From Terriglobia bacterium (lineage in GTDB: Bacteria > Acidobacteriota > Terriglobia > Terriglobales > Acidobacteriaceae), in assembly GCA_020073525.1 (NCBI GenBank), contig JAIQFA010000013.1, forward strand, positions 1-64,000: a stretch of DNA of 64,000 bases. The letters run 5' to 3'. The notes beneath the pieces were generated by a model. It saw only the letters and a program-made list of their open reading frames with translations. It ran no database searches and had not been told where the DNA came from. Made by a program: the position numbers and the translations under genes. Shown one piece after another: positions 9,584 through 19,203 of the stretch (the stretch's first letter is position 1; every line of letters starts with the position of its first letter).

Positions 9584-12500
9584 TTAGAAGACCAGTTTGA
9601 GCGCTAGCTGCAGGGAGCGCGGGCCGCCAGATTGATATAGCGGGTTTAGCCCGCCAAGCGAGTTATTGAGCGTGTTGTACGCGTGACCGAACAGACTTGG
9701 ACCAAAGGATAGGTACTGGTAAATCCCTCCAAAATTGGCGTGGTTGACCACGTTAAAGGCCTCGGCGCGAAACTGTAAGTGCAGTCTTTCGTGAATTGGG
9801 AATTCTCGCCGCAAGGACAAGCTCACTGCTGTGGCTCCAAAGCCACGCGCGAAATTGCGCCCGACATTACCCTCGACAGGCAAGAGGTTGTTTGGATCAC
9901 AATTCAATAGAAACGCGTAGCAATTAATGATCCGGCCTCCGGGATATTGCGAGCCGTAGAGGTAAATCGGTTGGCCAGGAACCAGGTCGGGGTGAAAGTA
10001 CACATTCTGATGTGTCACAGGGTTAAGTGCCTGTGCGCCGATCACATCCACCGGTGGGGCCGAATGCACCGAAACACGCGTGTCCAAACCCCAGTGCGTC
10101 AACACTGCCGATGCTAAACGGTTCGAATAGCTGCCGGGAACATCATAGGTAATCGCCGCCTGGAAGTTGTGCCGGATATCGAAATCCGAACTGGAACGCA
10201 GCAATTCGTCTTGAGCGGTGAAGTTTGTTGACAAGTCATCGATGGAGTGGGACCAGGTATACGAGGCCAGTGCCTGCAAACCGTGCGAGAGATTCTTCTG
10301 GTACTTTACCTGAAGCGCATTGTAGTCGGAACTCGCGCGGTTTGCGGTTATGTATAGGCCGGCCCCCAATGAGAAATTGGGATTGTCAGGGCGATAGTAA
10401 AGAAACTGTGCCAGCAATCTTCGTGCTGCTGATCCGACATAACTCATCGTCAAGGTTTGGTTCGCTCCCAAGCCCTGCTCGACAGCAAAGTTCCATTCCA
10501 TGGTATACGGGAGCTTCAAATTCGGATCGAAGGCAAAGACACTGGCGTTATACGGAGCCGCAACGCTCGGCGGAGGAAGCGTAACTTGCGCCGAAGTCAG
10601 CGGCACGGGCACCCCGAAGAAAAGAGCATACGACGAAAAGCCGATAGCACCGAATCCGCCCGAGCCTTGCGTATTCCCCATGTCGTAGAAGAGACCGAAG
10701 CCTGTGCGCAGGACCGTCTCGTGGCCCGGCGCCCGCCGCAACTGGTAAGCCAGTCCCAGGCGCGGAGCGAATCCATGCCAGTCCGTTTTCCAGAGCGGAG
10801 TGTTCTGGGGAGCAAGCTTGGTCGTAGATAGATCTGTGATTTGATCGACGGTGTAAGGCGATGGTCCGTTGAGATTGCCCGGAGCTGGATTGACGTCCCA
10901 GCGCAAGCCCAAGGACAGCGAAAGCCGTGGAGCTGCCTTCCACTCGTCCTGTGCAAAGGCCGAGAAATTATGATAAACAGGCTCGACTGGCACATTGGTA
11001 TTTGAAGAGACGTTGACAAAGTCGGCGCTATTCGCCAGTACTGATGCCTCACTGGCAAAATCAATGAACTGGAAGTTTGTAATTGGCCGGGCATAGGTCG
11101 TCAGTCTGCGCCAGTCCACTCCAAACTTGAACTGGTGCGCACCATGCGACCATGTGTAGGTATCCGTTACGTTGTACTGCCGCTGGGCGTTGGTGTTCTC
11201 TCCTGCTTCCCAAAAAGGAAAGCCACCGAAGCCAAGAAAGAAGAACAGTTCCGTCCCGACTGCCGGCGACGGCTGCCCGTTTGGCCCGGGAAGGCTGCTG
11301 ATATCGAACGGGGTAGCGCCGCCAAAATTCGTGGACGCAAGATTGTTTATCGAGTTGTTCTGTGTAATGTTGAAGCGCAGTTCGTTCGCTTGCCTTGGGG
11401 TGATCATGCTCGTGGCACCCACGGTCAGGGTGCGCACGTTGATCGCGGTAGTTCTTTGAAATCCTGGGGCTGAAAAGGTCCAGCCGCTGGACGGCGTGTT
11501 CGCGTACCTGCCAAAGAGCTTTAACTTGTCGCCGAAGCTGTGGTCTACGCGCACGCCAACGTTGTCCAAGAAAGACGGGGCGGAGTAAGCAAGATTGTAG
11601 AGCGCAAGACCTGTGGGCTTCTGGCCAGACGGAGGACAAGTGGGATCAGTTGCTGGGTCGCATGGAGCCAACACTTCGGGCCCGTTCGGCACTGAGAAGG
11701 CATTCAGGAATGGCTGCAATAGCGTGGGCGCCTGCTGTCGCAGGGTCATGTCCGGAACGAAAAATTGACTGGGTGACTGGGGCACGGTGAGCCGCAGACC
11801 TTCGTAGGAGAAAAAAAAGAAGGTCTTGTCCTTTCCGTTGTAAAGCCCTGGGATCCTGATTGGCCCCCCGAGCGTGCCGCCAAAATCGTTTTGGCGCTCC
11901 GGTAGCCTGGGAGTGAGCGGATACCCCAAACACCCACACTTGTTAAACCAGTTGTTGGCATCCATCGCATCGTTGCGGAAATAGTCAAATGCCGATCCGT
12001 GCCAAGCGTTTGTGCCGGAGCGCGTGGTGAAGGAAAACTGCCCACCAGGTGTCCGCCCATATTCCGCGGAGTAGGTGGATGTACTAGCGCGAAACTCCTG
12101 CAACGCATCAATGGAAACCATGCTTTGTGTCGTTCCCAACATGGTCTCTCCAGGAGTATTGCCGGAAAAACCGGGGCCGCCGATAGTGTTCAGTGGCGCT
12201 GTGCCTGTGTTCACACTGACACCATCCACTGTGAAGTAGTTGGCTTCCGTGCGTTGTCCATTAACGCTGATCTCGCCAGAATTGCCAGTACCCTGTGACG
12301 GCACTACCGTCACGCCGGGCGACAGCGTCAGCAAATCCTGAAAGCTCCTGCCATTCAGCGGCATGTTCTCGACGAACTTACGATCAATCACGGCACTTAC
12401 GCTAGCGTCTGTTGTGTTCACCAGCGGCGCTCCGCCTTTCACCGTCATGGTTTCCGATACGGATCCAACCGCCATTTCGAAGTTGAGCTCAACCGTGCCC

Positions 12501-12796
12501 TGCACATGGAGGATGACATTGGGCTTCACGATGGTTTTGAAGCCCAGCTTTTCTACTTGAATCCGATACTCTCCGGGAGGAAGGGAGGGGATGAGGTACG
12601 TACCCGACTTGTTGGTGGTCCCTTCGTAGCGAACATTGGTGTTGTCGTTGATGGCCGTAACTTTGGCCTCAGGAATCAGCGCCTTGCTGGGATCATCCAC
12701 CTGGCCAGTGATCGCCGCACTAGTGGATTGCGCGAAGAGAGCGCAGGGAACGAGCAACACCGCAAGAGTCAGAACGAGCGACCGGATAAGGGTCAT
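9584..12796 (-). CDS. Oar-like TonB-dependent receptor with carboxypeptidase-regulatory-like domain, cassette I
   Basis: A large outer-membrane receptor of about 1070 residues. The ATG at 12796 is preferred (GAGG upstream, then LIRSLVLTLAVLLVPCALFAQ signal peptide) over the ORF-track start 27 bases earlier. An Ig-like domain follows (AAITGQVDDPSKALIPEAKVTAINDNT...GEYRIQVEKLGFK), then the plug (NTTDASVSAVIDRKFVENMPLNGRSFQDLLTLSPGV, SVNGQRTEANYFTVDGVS), then a long barrel ending in LQLALKLVF with a terminal Phe for Bam recognition. This architecture is typical of acidobacterial receptors of unknown substrate. It lies between the anti-sigma gene upstream and the Asp-box protein downstream. Long tracts are nearly identical to the cassette IV receptor. 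Confidence 0.88.
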   Translation of the reverse strand: MTLIRSLVLTLAVLLVPCALFAQSTSAAITGQVDDPSKALIPEAKVTAINDNTNVRYEGTTNKSGTYLIPSLPPGEYRIQVEKLGFKTIVKPNVILHVQGTVELNFEMAVGSVSETMTVKGGAPLVNTTDASVSAVIDRKFVENMPLNGRSFQDLLTLSPGVTVVPSQGTGNSGEISVNGQRTEANYFTVDGVSVNTGTAPLNTIGGPGFSGNTPGETMLGTTQSMVSIDALQEFRASTSTYSAEYGRTPGGQFSFTTRSGTNAWHGSAFDYFRNDAMDANNWFNKCGCLGYPLTPRLPERQNDFGGTLGGPIRIPGLYNGKDKTFFFFSYEGLRLTVPQSPSQFFVPDMTLRQQAPTLLQPFLNAFSVPNGPEVLAPCDPATDPTCPPSGQKPTGLALYNLAYSAPSFLDNVGVRVDHSFGDKLKLFGRYANTPSSGWTFSAPGFQRTTAINVRTLTVGATSMITPRQANELRFNITQNNSINNLASTNFGGATPFDISSLPGPNGQPSPAVGTELFFFLGFGGFPFWEAGENTNAQRQYNVTDTYTWSHGAHQFKFGVDWRRLTTYARPITNFQFIDFASEASVLANSADFVNVSSNTNVPVEPVYHNFSAFAQDEWKAAPRLSLSLGLRWDVNPAPGNLNGPSPYTVDQITDLSTTKLAPQNTPLWKTDWHGFAPRLGLAYQLRRAPGHETVLRTGFGLFYDMGNTQGSGGFGAIGFSSYALFFGVPVPLTSAQVTLPPPSVAAPYNASVFAFDPNLKLPYTMEWNFAVEQGLGANQTLTMSYVGSAARRLLAQFLYYRPDNPNFSLGAGLYITANRASSDYNALQVKYQKNLSHGLQALASYTWSHSIDDLSTNFTAQDELLRSSSDFDIRHNFQAAITYDVPGSYSNRLASAVLTHWGLDTRVSVHSAPPVDVIGAQALNPVTHQNVYFHPDLVPGQPIYLYGSQYPGGRIINCYAFLLNCDPNNLLPVEGNVGRNFARGFGATAVSLSLRREFPIHERLHLQFRAEAFNVVNHANFGGIYQYLSFGPSLFGHAYNTLNNSLGGLNPLYQSGGPRSLQLALKLVF

Positions 12797-13023
12797 CTGG
12801 GAGTACCTCGAATTAACGTTCATTTAACAATGATCGAACTCGTATGGGTATTCGGCCGCAAGGAGGACTCTGTACCAAAGATCCTTATGGGAACTATGCA
12901 ACGAAGTGTCGCCGGGGCATCGGAAGAGCAGCCACTGGGCGCGCCGATCCTGCTGCTCCGCAAAAGAGGAAGGATTAAAGATAAGAATACGGATAGAGAT
13001 GCCGCAGCGTTCAGAAACCCCCG

Positions 13024-14358
13024 TCAGGGATGATTCGGCGGCGCGGTATGCAAATAGGCCAGAAGAAATGGCTTATTGGTGGGCTTCTTGCTTCCCCCCT
13101 TGGGCTCGACCGTCACAAACACCGAGCTTATCTCATCCAGGATTTTGGGATCATCGAACTTCAGTGCCCAGCGCCTGTTAGCTTCATTGTCCATATAGAA
13201 GATGCCTAAACTGACAGGAGCCGACTGTGAAGGACTCGGCCGCCCCCAGGCCTGGAACGCCTTGGCCTCACGATAGCCCGGCTGCTTATCCAGATCAAAG
13301 GCGTAGAAGATCAGCGACTTACCTTTGGTGTAGAAAACACGTCCGAACGGCGTCTTGGTCTTTCCCTGCGAATCAATGTCGAAGACATCGGCGATGTAAA
13401 GCTGTCGTGCCCCCATGAGTTCTCGAACGTCACGGTCGGAAGCAAGATATTGTTGCGTCCTCTCCGAGGCGTCTTCGTGTTCGCGCAGCTCGGCCGTGAG
13501 GCGGTCAACCTGTGTCTCCAGACTCGCGCTGCGGAGCAGAAGCCGCTGGCGATCGTCGTGGGTCGAGTCGAGTTCCTGGCGGACCGACTGAAGGGTAGCT
13601 TCCGCTTCATGCAATCTTTTTTCGAGCGTGTCGCGTTCGCCGGAAAGAGTTGCGAGCGAAGATGATTGCTCCTGAGACTTCGCCTCGATCGATGACTTGG
13701 CGGACTGCATCTGTGCAAGATCGCGCTCGGCCTGAGTAGCCCTTTGCTCTAAACGATTGATCCTGATCGCGTCGGCAGCCAGCTTCAGGTCCAGCGACTT
13801 CTTCTCAGCCTCAAGCTGCTGGAATTCCGGCCGCAGATCTGCCTGAACAACTGTGCTCGGAGACGCGGCAATCCCAGACCCCGCCCGAGCTCCGCGTTCA
13901 GTTCCCTTCTTGACTCCAACGTAAAAGGCGGTTAGCGCCGCTAAGACGACAACTGCCGCCACTCCCAAAGGCCTCAGTGTAGCCCGCAAATCGAATTGTG
14001 GAACGAAGCGATCGATCCAACTCTTCGCACTCTTCGCTGCCGTTCTCGATTCACTTACCGGTTGCGGCGCATTTGCGCCCTCCAAGGCATTCAGAAAACG
14101 CATCTTCGCCTGGGTGCGGTCCCACTGTGTTTCCTGCTGGGCACAGGAAGCCTTCGCCGATCGCGCCGCCGCGACCTTCGCCAAACCGGTTGATGCCAAA
14201 GCTTTGTAATCCGCAAGTAAAGCTTCACATTGCGGACAAACTGAGACGTGTTCTTCCAATGTCTGCCATTCTTCCGGAGTCAAGTTGCCCGAGGTTGCCA
14301 AGGCACACAACTCCGCAAACTGCTGACTGCAACCGGACTGTACATTGACTTCGCTCAT
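13024..14358 (-). CDS. Membrane anti-sigma factor (zinc finger, coiled coil, RskA-like C-terminus), cassette I
   Basis: 444 residues. The N-terminus carries an anti-sigma zinc finger (LEEHVSVCPQCEALL, HxxxCxxC). A membrane helix follows at about 130-150 (LGVAAVVVLAALTAFYVGV), then a long periplasmic coiled coil of roughly 150 residues rich in Glu, Gln and Arg. The C-terminal domain (MGARQLYIADVFDIDSQGK, PFGRVFYTKGKSLIFYAFDL, VFVTVEPKGGSKKPTNKP) resembles the RskA-type anti-sigma domain. It ends in NHP, as do its three paralogues. It would hold the adjacent ECF sigma factor at the membrane until a periplasmic signal arrives. The start is three bases after the sigma stop, with GGAAG upstream. 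Confidence 0.82.
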   Translation of the reverse strand: MSEVNVQSGCSQQFAELCALATSGNLTPEEWQTLEEHVSVCPQCEALLADYKALASTGLAKVAAARSAKASCAQQETQWDRTQAKMRFLNALEGANAPQPVSESRTAAKSAKSWIDRFVPQFDLRATLRPLGVAAVVVLAALTAFYVGVKKGTERGARAGSGIAASPSTVVQADLRPEFQQLEAEKKSLDLKLAADAIRINRLEQRATQAERDLAQMQSAKSSIEAKSQEQSSSLATLSGERDTLEKRLHEAEATLQSVRQELDSTHDDRQRLLLRSASLETQVDRLTAELREHEDASERTQQYLASDRDVRELMGARQLYIADVFDIDSQGKTKTPFGRVFYTKGKSLIFYAFDLDKQPGYREAKAFQAWGRPSPSQSAPVSLGIFYMDNEANRRWALKFDDPKILDEISSVFVTVEPKGGSKKPTNKPFLLAYLHTAPPNHP

Positions 14359-14361
14359 CGT

Positions 14362-14955
14362 CTACTTCCTGTGGCGATGCGCCATCCCGATGGCGCTTTT
14401 GCGCAGCCGCTCCAGGCCGCGATAATAATGGTGCCGCGTATTCTCTAAAGATTCGGCCAAACGCTCGCTGATCTCCCGCAGATCCAACCCTTCAAAAAAG
14501 TACAGCTCCAGCGTGAGCCGCTGCTTTTCATTTAGTTCGTCGAACGCGGCATGCAACTGCTCTCCGGTCAGGAGATCGAGGACTTGTGCTTCCAATCCTT
14601 CTTTCCCCTGTAGAGTATTCTGCAGGCGTTCAAGGTCTGTACCGTGGTAAAAGCTGCGCCGGGTAAGGTAGGCGCGCCGATCAAACGCCCGACGGTAGGC
14701 AATCTGGATAATCCAGGTCCGCCCCGATCCCTTTGCGGGATCGAATCCCCGAACCTTCTCGACCAGCCCAAGAAACACTTCCTGCACCAGATCCTCGGCC
14801 TCGCCTCGATCGCGAAGAACACGCAGGCCGATGGTAAAGATCAGATCCGAGTAACGGTCGAAAAGAGCAGCCGCGGCGGATGCGTCCCCGGCTTCCGTCC
14901 GCAACAGCAAGTCTTCATCAACGAGCCCCATAGGAACGGACGGAGCCTCGTCCAT
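14362..14955 (-). CDS. ECF RNA polymerase sigma factor, cassette I
   Basis: An extracytoplasmic-function sigma factor of about 197 residues from the ATG at 14955 (GGGGAG nine bases upstream). The ORF track starts at a TTG at 15021, which is also possible. Region 2 is RYSDLIFTIGLRVLRDRGEAEDLVQEVFLGL with FDPAKGSGRTWIIQIAYRRAFDRR. Region 4 is LNEKQRLTLELYFFEGLDLREISERLAESLENTRHHYYRGLERLRK, a helix-turn-helix for the -35 element. The gene is immediately upstream of its anti-sigma gene and probably drives the cassette, including the receptor and Asp-box genes. The four sigma factors share the RHHYYRGL or RHRYYRGI end. Confidence 0.88.
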   Translation of the reverse strand: MDEAPSVPMGLVDEDLLLRTEAGDASAAAALFDRYSDLIFTIGLRVLRDRGEAEDLVQEVFLGLVEKVRGFDPAKGSGRTWIIQIAYRRAFDRRAYLTRRSFYHGTDLERLQNTLQGKEGLEAQVLDLLTGEQLHAAFDELNEKQRLTLELYFFEGLDLREISERLAESLENTRHHYYRGLERLRKSAIGMAHRHRK

Positions 14956-15253
14956 TCGGCTCGGCTCCCCGATCTGCAGCCACGGGAATGGCGACGACTC
15001 GTCTGTTGTGCGCGTGCTCAACGATTCCGCTCTGGGCGTCCCTGGGACGAACTATTCCGGGCGCGATGAGATCAGAATGTATATCTCTTTTCCGCTGTAA
15101 ACAAGGGATTTGCAGCCATTTCTGGATGGAATATTTCTTGCTTTGCCTGGTACAACTGGTCAAACAGAGTCGAAACAGCCGAGTCGAAGGTACGATCAGA
15201 GTCACGCGCTAGGGAAGGATCTGTTGCCGTCGAGAAGGCGATTCTGGGCAGAT

Positions 15254-15607
15254 CTAGTTTTCCGGTTTGAAAGTGAACTCGATGACTCCCGTGCTTTCTT
15301 CCGGACCAGGTTCGAACTTCCAACTCTTAAGCGCATCTTGGGCGGCAACTACCAGCAACGGGTGCCCACCAAGAACTGTAGTGCTTCTCACCGATCCATT
15401 GGTGCCGACTACCACAATGAGCTTGACCGTTCCGCCCAGACTCATCCGTCGCGCAGTTTCCGGATAGGCGGGGGCGACCTTGGTTTTCACTTTGCGCGTG
15501 ATCGCAGGCTGCTGCCCGAAGGCCGGCAAGGATTTGCCAGTAAAGACTATCGTTAGCAGTACTATCAGCGCCGTTGCGACTCGGCGCCGCGTTGATTGAG
15601 AAGACAC
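15254..15607 (-). CDS. Small TonB C-terminal-domain protein with signal peptide
   Basis: 117 residues from a GTG at 15607 with AAGGAG six bases upstream. The ORF-track start at 15748 has no such support. After an N-terminal hydrophobic segment (ATALIVLLTIVFTGKSLPAFGQ) comes a TonB C-terminal fold: KVAPAYPETARRMSLGGTVKLIVVVGTNGSVRSTTVLGGHPLL with ALKSWKFEPGPEESTGVIEFTFKP. It lacks the proline-rich spacer of a classical TonB, and the segment ends in a signal-peptidase-like AFGQ. It may therefore be a periplasmic partner for the receptors or a TonB-like protein of other function. It lies just upstream of cassette I on the same strand. Confidence 0.75.
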   Translation of the reverse strand: MSSQSTRRRVATALIVLLTIVFTGKSLPAFGQQPAITRKVKTKVAPAYPETARRMSLGGTVKLIVVVGTNGSVRSTTVLGGHPLLVVAAQDALKSWKFEPGPEESTGVIEFTFKPEN

Positions 15608-15789
15608 AAGTACTCCTTCACAGGCAAGAACGTTGCTACCACACCTAAAACCGCGGGCGATTCTTGCTCGGATCATTGGAATCGATCCATATATCCTGAA
15701 TACCGCCCCAAGCTCGAACCTGTGCCGCGTCCCCGAAACCTCGCGCAAACTTCAGTAATGCGGCTAGTCGAGTCGGTAGCCTTGCTCTC

Positions 15790-16308
15790 AAGGTGGCTGC
15801 GGTGACGGGCCGTCCTATCGGCGCAAGCACGCGGGACTTAGCAGCCGCCCGGCTTTCCGGCGAACCGACCCCCAGGGCTGGCGCTGCATGCGAAACTCGA
15901 CGGTGGGCCACCCGCGATCCCGACCAATGCTGCAACCTGCGGAAGGTTGAACCGCTCCGCCGCAAGCTGAGCGAACTGGGCGCGTGGATCACCAGCATTC
16001 GCCGCGCCCAGACCTCATTTCGCAAGGACGCCCGCAAAGTTGAGTGGGACGTGAAATTCGGGTTAGTGAAGGTGAATCCGATCGCAGACTGGACTTCGCA
16101 ACAAGTTTGGCGCTATCTCCACGAACACGGCGTGCCTTACAACTCACTCCATGATCAGAATTATCCGAGCATAGGTTGCACGCATTGCACGCGGGCCATC
16201 CAGCCGGGAGAAGATCCCAGGGCTGGACGCTGGCCTGGTACTGCCAAAACTGAGTGCGGTCTGCACATCATTGAGCCGCTCAGGCCATTGCCTGAAGCGG
16301 ACGCATGA
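15790..16308 (+). pseudogene. cysH: Remnant of phosphoadenylyl-sulfate reductase (cysH 3' part) joined to a LolA-like gene fragment
   Basis: From about 15915 the plus strand encodes the C-terminal part of assimilatory PAPS/APS reductase: DQCCNLRKVEPLRRKL (Cys pair), KVEWDVKFGLVKVNPIADWT, NYPSIGCTHCTRAIQPGEDPRAGRW and ECGLH. The N-terminal PP-loop half, about 110 residues, is absent, so it cannot be a working enzyme. The preceding 100 bases read on the minus strand as GSPESRAAAKSR, matching SPENRAAAKSR in the LolA-like gene at 27908. The segment therefore looks like a scar joining two unrelated gene pieces. It sits at the downstream end of cassette II. Confidence 0.7.
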
Positions 16309-16370
16309 AGAGTCTAGGCCGGGTTCGAGACGCTCAGGCAATCGCATCTGATGTAACGTCCAGTCACGAG

Positions 16371-18773
16371 TCAGTTCGCCGGTGCAGCTTGGGTCTTAGC
16401 GTCGTTCTGTTCTTGGAGTTTCCGGAGTTCATGCCAGCGGGCGTATTGCTCGGCTTTGGCGGGGTCCGGATCTTCGTAGCTTTGGAGCCAAAAGCGGAAC
16501 CAATCGATGCTCGCGCCTTGCGAAGCGAGACGCTGCCCTGGATTCGTAAAAGGATGAGTGCCGTCCCCAACTATAAGGTTTTCAACTGGTTTGTGCAGAT
16601 ACCTTAACCCCGAATAGAGCTCCCACTGGAAAGCCAGACTGACCATACCCCTGTTAGTGATGAGCACGGGGGTCGTGACACGATCCAGATTGAGTGCAGG
16701 AGATTTCGCAAGCCACATTTTCAATCCGCTTCCGTACGGTGCTGCTCCGAAATATTCTTCAAACTGCCTTCGTATCCCCCCGTTCGGTGCGTCAACATCC
16801 TCCATAAAATAGCTCACCAAGCCGCCGGTCTCGCCGTCGGCCACGGAGGCTACAGCAAAGTGACGTCTGCCGAACGTCAGAGCTTGCATGACATCAAGCA
16901 TTGTTCTGCTAAAACCGGCAAGCCCAACCCGATTGGGGTCGACGACTCCGTCTTCTATCAGCTTGTCTACGGCGCTCTCATATCCGGCAACGGCTGACGG
17001 TAAGTCTTGCGCGGTGAAGAGATCGTAGTGAAGATCCTCGACTTGCAATACGGTAACGCCTGCCGCGGCCAGCTCTCGCGCCGCAAAGTTTGTAGTAAAC
17101 GTTCCGCTGGCCATAAACTGGTGTTTGTTGAAGCCATGAGTTTGGATCACCAGTGGATAGCGCTTCCCGCGGACGTAATCAGGTGGCAAGACCAGGCCGC
17201 CCTCCCAAGGCCGTCCATAAGGGTCTTTCCACTGGAACACGGATGCCTCTCCAAGATTCATGGACGCGATCTCTGGATTCGGATCCCAGATGACTCTTGA
17301 AGCCTTCGCATCTCCGCTGATCGCGGCGAGCACAGGCGGCTTGTTCAGATCCTGTTCCACGACAAGGTCGAAGGCCATCTGCTTCTGGTTTGGGTCGTGC
17401 CAGTTGTCGTCAAGCTTCCACGAGCCATCGACACTCCGTCTGTACATCATAGTCTCCGGATTGGTCTCGCGACTGCCCAGCTGATGTAGGCTAATCTTCA
17501 GGGTCCTGTTGTCCAGTCCCTCGAAGCGGATCTGATCGATACCCAGAAGTCCTTCTGCATAGGTTCGCAAAGCGACAACACACTGTGCATTGCGACGCGC
17601 CAGATCGTATATCGCCACGCAAGGATGGTCCGCTTCTAGCGGATGACCGTCAGCATTGTCAGTGCCGAGTGGCAAGAATGTATTTGTAAGCGCGAGCAAC
17701 CGCCCGTCCGAGGACCATACCGTCGTGAAGCCCTTGTCGATAAACCACCCGGCGCTCACACCCGTAGGGGCATCCAGGAGCTGCTCCGCATGTCCCGTGC
17801 CCAGATCGACAAGAAAATAGGACTCTGTGAATGAAGATCCCCACCATTTCCGTATCTCCTGTTTGCCACTTCTTATGGCGGTTATGCCGCTTCCAATGAA
17901 GAAGCCGCGATACTGCTCCCATTTCTTTGGCACCATTGACACCGGCATGGGCACGACGATGAGGCGACCGTCCGGCGAAATCGCCGGATCCTTAAGCGAG
18001 CCGATTTCGTTATCAACAAAATCGGCCTGTACAAGTGTGGGGGTGTGCGTTACCTGATCCTCCACTCGCCACGTCTTGCCAGCGCGTGCGACCCACACTT
18101 CGCTGAGGGACGCCGCTCGCGATGTGAGCTCGGGATCTAAAATGTTGTAGAGTGATTGCCCTTGTTCGGCTGTGAAGTAAGCCGACGACGCGTGACGCTT
18201 GGATATCTGCTCGGCTACTAATGCGCTCGTTGCAAAGTAAACAACTTCATCATCCCGGACAGCGTATCCAGTGACGTTTTGAGTGTCAGGAGTGAGTGGG
18301 CTAATTGAACCATTGATCTCTGCCCTGAATAACTGACGTCGCCCAGTCTGCGCCATCGCTAGAAAGTACAGAGCAGAAGAATCGTCACCCCAGCGCACAT
18401 CGTTGATAATGGGCCCGTCTTTGTAGGTCGATACGTGTACTAGTGAAGTTATCCTAGGAGACGCACTTGGGTCGCTGCTCTGCAAGTACTTTTCGACCTC
18501 ATCTGACTTGACTATCGAGATTGTGTCTTCCGGCACATCTTTGTCTATAAGCCCTCGCTCGGTAACGATTGCAAAATAGCGTCCATCCGGTGACACTTTT
18601 GTAACGGCCGTCCGGCTCTCACCCGGATATGGATCCAAAAACTTCGTCATCTGTATGTCGTCCGATAACGACATTCTCTTTGAAGCGTTTGCACCTATAA
18701 CAGGCAGCGCCACACACACCGTGACGGATATTGCCAGAAGGCAGTTGTGCTTCCGATAATTCATCAGCTTCAT
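16371..18773 (-). CDS. S9-family peptidase, GFSRT type, lasso-peptide-isopeptidase-like, cassette II
   Basis: 800 residues with GGAGA before the ATG and a signal peptide (LLAISVTVCVALPVIGANA), so periplasmic. An N-terminal beta-propeller is followed by an alpha/beta-hydrolase domain. The nucleophile elbow is GFSRT (Ser about 622), not the usual GxSxGG. The usual acid position of the triad is NRGMVS, with Ser where Asp is expected; a Glu (QWELYSGL, about 718) is nearby. His is in GDGTHPF (about 740). The tail EDPDPAKAEQYARW matches the S9 protein at 62121 beside the lasso precursors. Lasso isopeptidases such as AtxE2 are divergent S9 members, which makes this a candidate by family; substrate is inferred. 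It is last in cassette II. Confidence 0.78.
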   Translation of the reverse strand: MKLMNYRKHNCLLAISVTVCVALPVIGANASKRMSLSDDIQMTKFLDPYPGESRTAVTKVSPDGRYFAIVTERGLIDKDVPEDTISIVKSDEVEKYLQSSDPSASPRITSLVHVSTYKDGPIINDVRWGDDSSALYFLAMAQTGRRQLFRAEINGSISPLTPDTQNVTGYAVRDDEVVYFATSALVAEQISKRHASSAYFTAEQGQSLYNILDPELTSRAASLSEVWVARAGKTWRVEDQVTHTPTLVQADFVDNEIGSLKDPAISPDGRLIVVPMPVSMVPKKWEQYRGFFIGSGITAIRSGKQEIRKWWGSSFTESYFLVDLGTGHAEQLLDAPTGVSAGWFIDKGFTTVWSSDGRLLALTNTFLPLGTDNADGHPLEADHPCVAIYDLARRNAQCVVALRTYAEGLLGIDQIRFEGLDNRTLKISLHQLGSRETNPETMMYRRSVDGSWKLDDNWHDPNQKQMAFDLVVEQDLNKPPVLAAISGDAKASRVIWDPNPEIASMNLGEASVFQWKDPYGRPWEGGLVLPPDYVRGKRYPLVIQTHGFNKHQFMASGTFTTNFAARELAAAGVTVLQVEDLHYDLFTAQDLPSAVAGYESAVDKLIEDGVVDPNRVGLAGFSRTMLDVMQALTFGRRHFAVASVADGETGGLVSYFMEDVDAPNGGIRRQFEEYFGAAPYGSGLKMWLAKSPALNLDRVTTPVLITNRGMVSLAFQWELYSGLRYLHKPVENLIVGDGTHPFTNPGQRLASQGASIDWFRFWLQSYEDPDPAKAEQYARWHELRKLQEQNDAKTQAAPAN

Positions 18774-19203
18774 TGTTATCTCCGTACGTTATGACGAATT
18801 GCCTTCTCAAAAGCATCCCGTGAATGTTTGATTAAGTCATACACCTTGGCTGAGATTCCTCGCTACGCTCGGACTGACAAGCGACTTGGCGGTTGAAACA
18901 GCCCCGCAATTTCAGCGATCAAAACGGCAATTCAGTACTAGCTGGAGAGATCGCGGGGCCACCCATTTGATTTGCTACCTTTGCACGACCGCAATCTTGA
19001 CTGTCGTCGGCTCTAGCGTACAGCGGAGCGCTAGAAATCAGTTGTGCGCTGTCGCGATTTGGACTACATCAGGTGTGAAACCAACATGTCAGCGACATTC
19101 AGCCGCCCGCGCTTCATAGCCCTGCTGGTAGCCTACCCTGAGGGGCGAATCTACTCCTGCAACTCAGTGGAGACAGCAACATCGGCGGCACGTGGTGTAC
19201 ATA
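18774..19203. other. Intergenic, 430 bases, between receptor II and the GFSRT peptidase
   Basis: I see no convincing gene, hairpin or repeat here. Short ORFs on the plus strand lack ribosome sites and plausible composition. The gap may hold a separate promoter for the peptidase gene. Confidence 0.5.
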
